A stretch of DNA of 17,618 nt from JBFWVD01 sp050246915 (lineage in GTDB: Bacteria > Actinomycetota > Acidimicrobiia > Acidimicrobiales > Ilumatobacteraceae), in assembly GCA_050246915.1 (NCBI GenBank), contig JBFWVD010000092.1:1-17618 (forward strand). The letters run 5' to 3'. The translations under genes and the position numbers were made by a program. The notes under the pieces were generated by a model. That model worked only from the letters and a program-made list of their open reading frames with translations. It did no database searches and was not told the DNA's origin. The first letter of the stretch is position 1, and each line of letters begins with the position of its first letter. Below, piece by piece: positions 14,384-17,618 of this stretch.

Positions 14384-15157
14384 ATGCCCGCACCGGATCT
14401 GATCATTCCCGGCTCACCATGCTGGGTGGAGCTGTGCACGTCCGACCCCGACGCATCAGCGGAGTTCTATCGGCAGGTGTTCGGATGGGACATCGTCGAT
14501 CCAGGGGCGGAGTTCGGCGGCTATCGCAACTTCGTCATCGACAGCGGACCGGTCGCCGGCTTCTTCCCCAACTCCTCCGAGACGTGTTCGATCGACGCGT
14601 GGTCGGTGTACCTGAGCGCTCTCGATGCGGCGGCCACGGTCGACGCCGCGCTGAGGCGCGGCGCGGATGTGATCGTGCCGGTCATGGCGATACACGACCT
14701 CGGTGTCATGGCCTGTATCACCGATTCGGCCAACGCCATCATCGGGATCTGGGAGCCCGGCAGCCATCGGGGCTGTTCGACCATCGGGGCGCCGGGGACC
14801 CCGCGATGGTTCGAGTTGTGGACCTGGGACTTCCCCAGCGCCGTCGACTTCTATCGCTCGGTGTTCGGATGTGATGTCGAGGTGAGCAGCGGCGCTGCCG
14901 AGCCTCGTTGCGCGACCCTCGGCGTGGGCGGTGCTGCCCGTGCCAGCGTGGTCGACGCGACGTCATTCACGCCGCCGGATGTCCCCGCGTGCTGGCGCGT
15001 CTCGTTCGGCACAGACGATGCCGACGCGACAGCGGTACAGTGCGAGCGGCTCGGCGGTGCGATCGTGGCACCGGCTCGCAACACACACCGTGGCCGGCAG
15101 GTCAGCGTCTCCGACGTGACTGGCGCCGTGTTCGATCTGCTCGGCCCCATCAGCTGA
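14384..15157 (+). CDS. Two-domain VOC (glyoxalase/bleomycin-resistance-like) protein, Cfp30B-like
   Basis: 257 residues from ATG at 14384, with GGAGG 6 nt upstream. Two tandem VOC modules are visible. The first (about 10-125) has PCWVELCTSDPDASAEFYRQVFGWDI, and the second (about 137-257) has PRWFELWTWDFPSAVDFYRSVFGCDV. Each is a paired beta-alpha-beta-beta-beta unit; together they form one barrel. The family includes the mycobacterial 27 kDa antigen Cfp30B and metal-dependent lyases, isomerases and dioxygenases. The usual His/Glu metal ligands are not clearly recognisable here, so catalysis is uncertain. There is no signal peptide. The gene diverges from the ECF sigma gene across 72 bp and may belong to its regulon. 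Confidence 0.87.
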   Translation: MPAPDLIIPGSPCWVELCTSDPDASAEFYRQVFGWDIVDPGAEFGGYRNFVIDSGPVAGFFPNSSETCSIDAWSVYLSALDAAATVDAALRRGADVIVPVMAIHDLGVMACITDSANAIIGIWEPGSHRGCSTIGAPGTPRWFELWTWDFPSAVDFYRSVFGCDVEVSSGAAEPRCATLGVGGAARASVVDATSFTPPDVPACWRVSFGTDDADATAVQCERLGGAIVAPARNTHRGRQVSVSDVTGAVFDLLGPIS

Positions 15158-15189
15158 GGGCCGTGCAACCGGTCACGCCGGGGAGCCGG

Positions 15190-15888
15190 TCATGCTGATG
15201 CGATGGTCGAGTCGAACCACGCCAGCATGCGGGCCCATCCGTCGGCGGCGGCCTCGGCGTTGTAGCTCGGCCGTCGATCGCAGTTGAAGCCATGCTCGGC
15301 CTCGGGGTAACGGACCACCTCGGTGCGGACAGAAGCGGTCGCTGCCGCGGCGCGCAACTGCTCCACCTCGTCGATGGGGATGCCGAGGTCCTTGTCGCCG
15401 TAAAGCCCCAGCCACGGCGCCTGCAACGACGGGGCCTCGTCGACCTGCGACGGGAAGAACCAACGTCCGGTGATGCCACCGCCGTAGAAGGTGACGGCCG
15501 CTCCGAGATTGCGGCGCGTACCGGCGAAGAACGCGACGGTGCCACCGAGGCAGAAGCCGACGACGCCTTGCTTCGCGGTACCGATCCCCTCGGCTTCGAG
15601 CGCGGCGATGGCGGCGTCGACATCGGCGAACGTGCCGTCCATCGTCATCGCTTCGATGTGGGGCCAGATGATGGACAGATCGTCATAGCCCATCTTTGGA
15701 TCTCCACTGCGATGGAACAGATGCGGGGCCACGGCGATGTAGCCGGCCGCAGCGATGCGATTGCATACGTCGACGATGTGCTCGTTCACACCGAACGCTT
15801 CCTGCAGGACGATCACGCCACCTCTCGGGGTGCCGCTCGGCTTCACGATGGTCAGCGGCGTCACGGAATCGGTTGTCGAATCGGGCAT
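15190..15888 (-). CDS. Dienelactone hydrolase family alpha/beta-hydrolase
   Basis: 232 residues from ATG at 15888. The RBS GAGGAGAG overlaps the tautomerase stop region, 11 nt after that stop. The triad of dienelactone hydrolase is present: nucleophile Cys113 in GFCLGG, Asp167 in YGDKDLGIP and His199 in EAEHGF. Glu30 in VLQEAFGVN matches the Glu that gates the nucleophile in the Pseudomonas enzyme. Length matches the family. DLH converts dienelactones to maleylacetate-type acids in modified ortho-cleavage of catechols, but the family also covers other ester and lactone hydrolases. Co-transcription with a tautomerase and an FAD oxidoreductase suggests processing of unsaturated ring-cleavage acids. 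The protein is probably cytoplasmic. Confidence 0.92.
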   Translation of the reverse strand: MPDSTTDSVTPLTIVKPSGTPRGGVIVLQEAFGVNEHIVDVCNRIAAAGYIAVAPHLFHRSGDPKMGYDDLSIIWPHIEAMTMDGTFADVDAAIAALEAEGIGTAKQGVVGFCLGGTVAFFAGTRRNLGAAVTFYGGGITGRWFFPSQVDEAPSLQAPWLGLYGDKDLGIPIDEVEQLRAAAATASVRTEVVRYPEAEHGFNCDRRPSYNAEAAADGWARMLAWFDSTIASA

Positions 15889-15899
15889 CGGGTCTCTCC

Positions 15900-16121
15900 T
15901 CAGATCTCTCCACGCTGGAGGCGGCCGACATCCTCGCGTCGGAACACCTCTCCGGCGATCATCCAGTCGCCGTCTTCCACCTCGAGCACTCGGACCCAGG
16001 TGAGCTTGCGGACGTTCTCGCCCCAGATGCCGACGAGCGCGTCGGTGGTGGCCTTCATCATCTGTTCCTTCTGCTCCGAGGTCCACGCCCCTTTGATGAG
16101 ATGGATGTCGACGAGTGGCAT
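15900..16121 (-). CDS. Tautomerase family protein (4-oxalocrotonate tautomerase-like)
   Basis: 73 residues from ATG at 16121, with AGGGGG about 9 nt upstream. It begins Met-Pro; removal of Met would expose the catalytic N-terminal proline of the tautomerase superfamily. The sequence PLVDIHLIKGAWTSEQKEQMMKATTDALVGIWGENVRKLTWVRVLEVEDGDW follows the family pattern, including the conserved TWV strand and the preceding Arg. These small enzymes form hexamers or trimers and move double bonds in unsaturated keto acids. It is the middle gene of a three-gene operon, 13 nt after the FAD oxidoreductase and 11 nt before the DLH gene. Confidence 0.9.
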   Translation of the reverse strand: MPLVDIHLIKGAWTSEQKEQMMKATTDALVGIWGENVRKLTWVRVLEVEDGDWMIAGEVFRREDVGRLQRGEI

Positions 16122-16134
16122 GGGCTTGGTCCCC

Positions 16135-17583
16135 CTATGTCGTTGCGGTTGTCGTTGCTGATCCCGGGACGTCGTGTCGCATTGCAGCGCAACGTTCCAC
16201 GGCGTGCCGCCCGGCGATGCGGCCGAACACGAGGCCGCGCAACACCGACGTCGCGCCGGTGTACTTACCGTGGTACAGCCCGGTCACCTCGCCTGCGGCG
16301 TACAGGCCACCGATCGGCGTGCCGGAGCGATCGACAACGACGGCGTCGAGATCGGTGTCGAGACCGCCGAAGGTGAACACGTTCGAGCACTCCTGCGGCC
16401 AGGCCACGAACGGTGGACGATCGAGGGTGCGGGCCCAGTTGGACTTGGGAGGTTCGAGTCCCACCGTGCCCTTGCCGTCGGGTCGCAGTGGATCGAACGC
16501 GCCGGGCTGAACGGCGCCGTTGTAGTCGGACACGGTGCGCACCAGGCTCTCGATGGGGACGCCGATCAGCACAGCCAACTCCTCGATGGTGTCGGCGGTG
16601 ATCGGTGGCAGCGTGGTCTGCACGATGTCGTCGAAGCGAGGTATGTCGAACACCTGCTGGTCGGCGATGATCCATGCCGTGTGATCGGGCAGGGCCAAGA
16701 TGCGTCGGGCGGTGTCCTCGTACTGCTCGTCGACGGTGGATCGCCCCTCGTCGAGGAATCGCCGGCCGTTGGTGTCGACCAACAAGCCGTACGGATAGAT
16801 CATGACCACGGCCTCTTCGCGATGCGAGCGAGGGTCGACGGGCTCGGCATGGAACAACGACCACTCCCCCGCGCCGCGCGCGCCGGCGTCCAGCGCCATC
16901 GCGATGCCCTCACCGCGATTGAACATCCCACCGGGGGCGACGGTGCGCGGCGTCGCACCGACGTGCTCGGTCATCATGTCGATGCTGCCCTCGAACCCGC
17001 CCGAAGCGATGATGACGGCCCCGACCGTTGCCTGCGTGACGGCGCCGCTGTCGTCGGATACCGAGATGGTGTGCACCGAACCATCGGTGTCGAGAGTGAT
17101 GCGGTGAGCCGTGGAGCCGTAGCCGACGGTCACCCCGCGGCGTTCGGCGTCGGCCAGCAGCGTGTCGAGCACGACGCGCCCACCGCCGACGGGCAGCAGA
17201 CGCGGCCGGGCCTGCGTGAGGAAGATGGTGGGCAGTTCACCGAACTCCACGCCCTTGGACTGGACCCAGCGCAACGTCGGTCCCGCCTGCTCGGCGAGGC
17301 GCTGCGCGTACTCGACGCGGACATGACCTTGACCGTTGGCCACCAGATCGTCGACGAAGCCCGGCGCTGGCGTGTCGATGTCGGTCATGCGTAGGTATGC
17401 CGCCGTCCATCGCGAGTTGCCGCCGCGCTCGTCTGCCGGTGCGCGCTCGAGCACCACGATGCGTAGATCGGCCCCCAGCTCCTCGGCGCGTTCAGCGGCC
17501 GCCGCAGCAGCGGCCGCGCCGGCGACACCGCAACCGATGACGACCAGATCGATGTCCGGGGCAGTGTCGTCGAGCGCGCTCAC
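16135..17583 (-). CDS. FAD-dependent oxidoreductase (FAD_binding_2; tricarballylate dehydrogenase/fumarate reductase-like)
   Basis: 482 residues from GTG at 17583, with GAGGAG about 7 nt upstream. The Rossmann fingerprint VVIGCGVAGAAAA (14-26; Gly17, Gly19, Gly22) leads to acidic Glu46 in VVLERAP. RGGNSRWTAAYLR (53-65) is the segment typical of TcuA-like flavoproteins. The second FAD motif is GLYAAGEVTGLYHGKYTGATSVLRGLVFGRIAGRHA near the C-terminus. Such enzymes oxidise or reduce a C-C bond next to a carboxylate or ketone, as in tricarballylate dehydrogenase, fumarate reductase and 3-ketosteroid dehydrogenase. The exact substrate is not clear. An eight-Ala run (23-30) lies in the FAD helix. 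It is the first visible gene of the oxidoreductase-tautomerase-DLH operon. Confidence 0.9.
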   Translation of the reverse strand: MSALDDTAPDIDLVVIGCGVAGAAAAAAAAERAEELGADLRIVVLERAPADERGGNSRWTAAYLRMTDIDTPAPGFVDDLVANGQGHVRVEYAQRLAEQAGPTLRWVQSKGVEFGELPTIFLTQARPRLLPVGGGRVVLDTLLADAERRGVTVGYGSTAHRITLDTDGSVHTISVSDDSGAVTQATVGAVIIASGGFEGSIDMMTEHVGATPRTVAPGGMFNRGEGIAMALDAGARGAGEWSLFHAEPVDPRSHREEAVVMIYPYGLLVDTNGRRFLDEGRSTVDEQYEDTARRILALPDHTAWIIADQQVFDIPRFDDIVQTTLPPITADTIEELAVLIGVPIESLVRTVSDYNGAVQPGAFDPLRPDGKGTVGLEPPKSNWARTLDRPPFVAWPQECSNVFTFGGLDTDLDAVVVDRSGTPIGGLYAAGEVTGLYHGKYTGATSVLRGLVFGRIAGRHAVERCAAMRHDVPGSATTTATT

Positions 17584-17618
17584 CGATGGTCTCCTCGCGT
17601 CGCGTAGCGCACATCGAG

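Noticed and set aside
15158..15189. Repeated CCGGTCA between the VOC and DLH stops as a terminator or repeat element
   Set aside because: It is a short direct repeat in a GC-rich 32-bp gap with no stable hairpin; chance is a sufficient explanation.
16174..17394. 406-codon + strand frame
   Set aside because: It is antisense to the FAD oxidoreductase, with no motifs and no ribosome binding site of note.
1..17618. tRNA, rRNA, CRISPR, transposase or prophage genes
   Set aside because: No cloverleaf-like, spacer-repeat or mobile-element signature was found on reading both strands.

Overview
The window is GC-rich DNA packed with genes of actinobacterial type. The best taxonomic clue is the secreted protein at 10895-13210. 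It ends in 42-residue repeats with the core DGGVFTFGDAxFxGS, which I associate with secreted proteins of Acidimicrobiia (Ilumatobacter and relatives). Fused Liv transporter polypeptides, an ECF sigma factor with a SnoaL-like tail and a two-domain glyoxalase-like protein fit that class. I saw no tRNA, rRNA, CRISPR array, IS element or transposase.

Layout. (1) 1-92 is the C-terminal end of a + strand gene, probably an amidohydrolase. A GC hairpin separates it from (2) a minus-strand cassette read from 5543 down to 142: a LivH-LivM-LivG single-chain transporter, an N-acyl-D-amino-acid-deacylase-like amidohydrolase, and a divergent BKACE/DUF849 enzyme. (3) Upstream on the same strand lies a cytochrome P450 followed by a TetR regulator (7755 down to 5733). 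(4) The 202 bp gap at 7756-7957 is a divergent promoter region with several short inverted repeats. To its right is a + strand operon of a cyclase-family metal hydrolase and the alpha and beta subunits of a Rieske ring-hydroxylating oxygenase (7958-10743). (5) The repeat-containing secreted protein ends at an 18-bp perfect hairpin. (6) An ECF sigma factor (minus) and a two-domain VOC protein (plus) diverge from a 72 bp gap. That gap holds a good ECF-type promoter match pointing into the sigma gene itself. (7) A minus-strand operon of FAD-dependent oxidoreductase, tautomerase and dienelactone hydrolase-like protein runs from 17583 down to 15190.

How it may work together (inference). The enzyme set resembles a catabolic region for a cyclic, aromatic or acylated organic acid: Liv-type uptake, oxidation by P450 and Rieske oxygenase, hydrolysis by cyclase-family, amidohydrolase and DLH enzymes, tautomerisation, and Zn-dependent cleavage of a beta-keto acid. 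TetR is the likely local regulator. No ferredoxin or ferredoxin reductase is present for either oxygenase, and no LivF or substrate-binding LivJ is present, so all of these must be supplied from outside the window. The substrate cannot be read from the sequence.

The points most worth a second look are the altered active-site motif of the BKACE protein, the self-directed ECF promoter, the triple Liv fusion inside a catabolic operon, and the possible shared 14-bp TetR operators.
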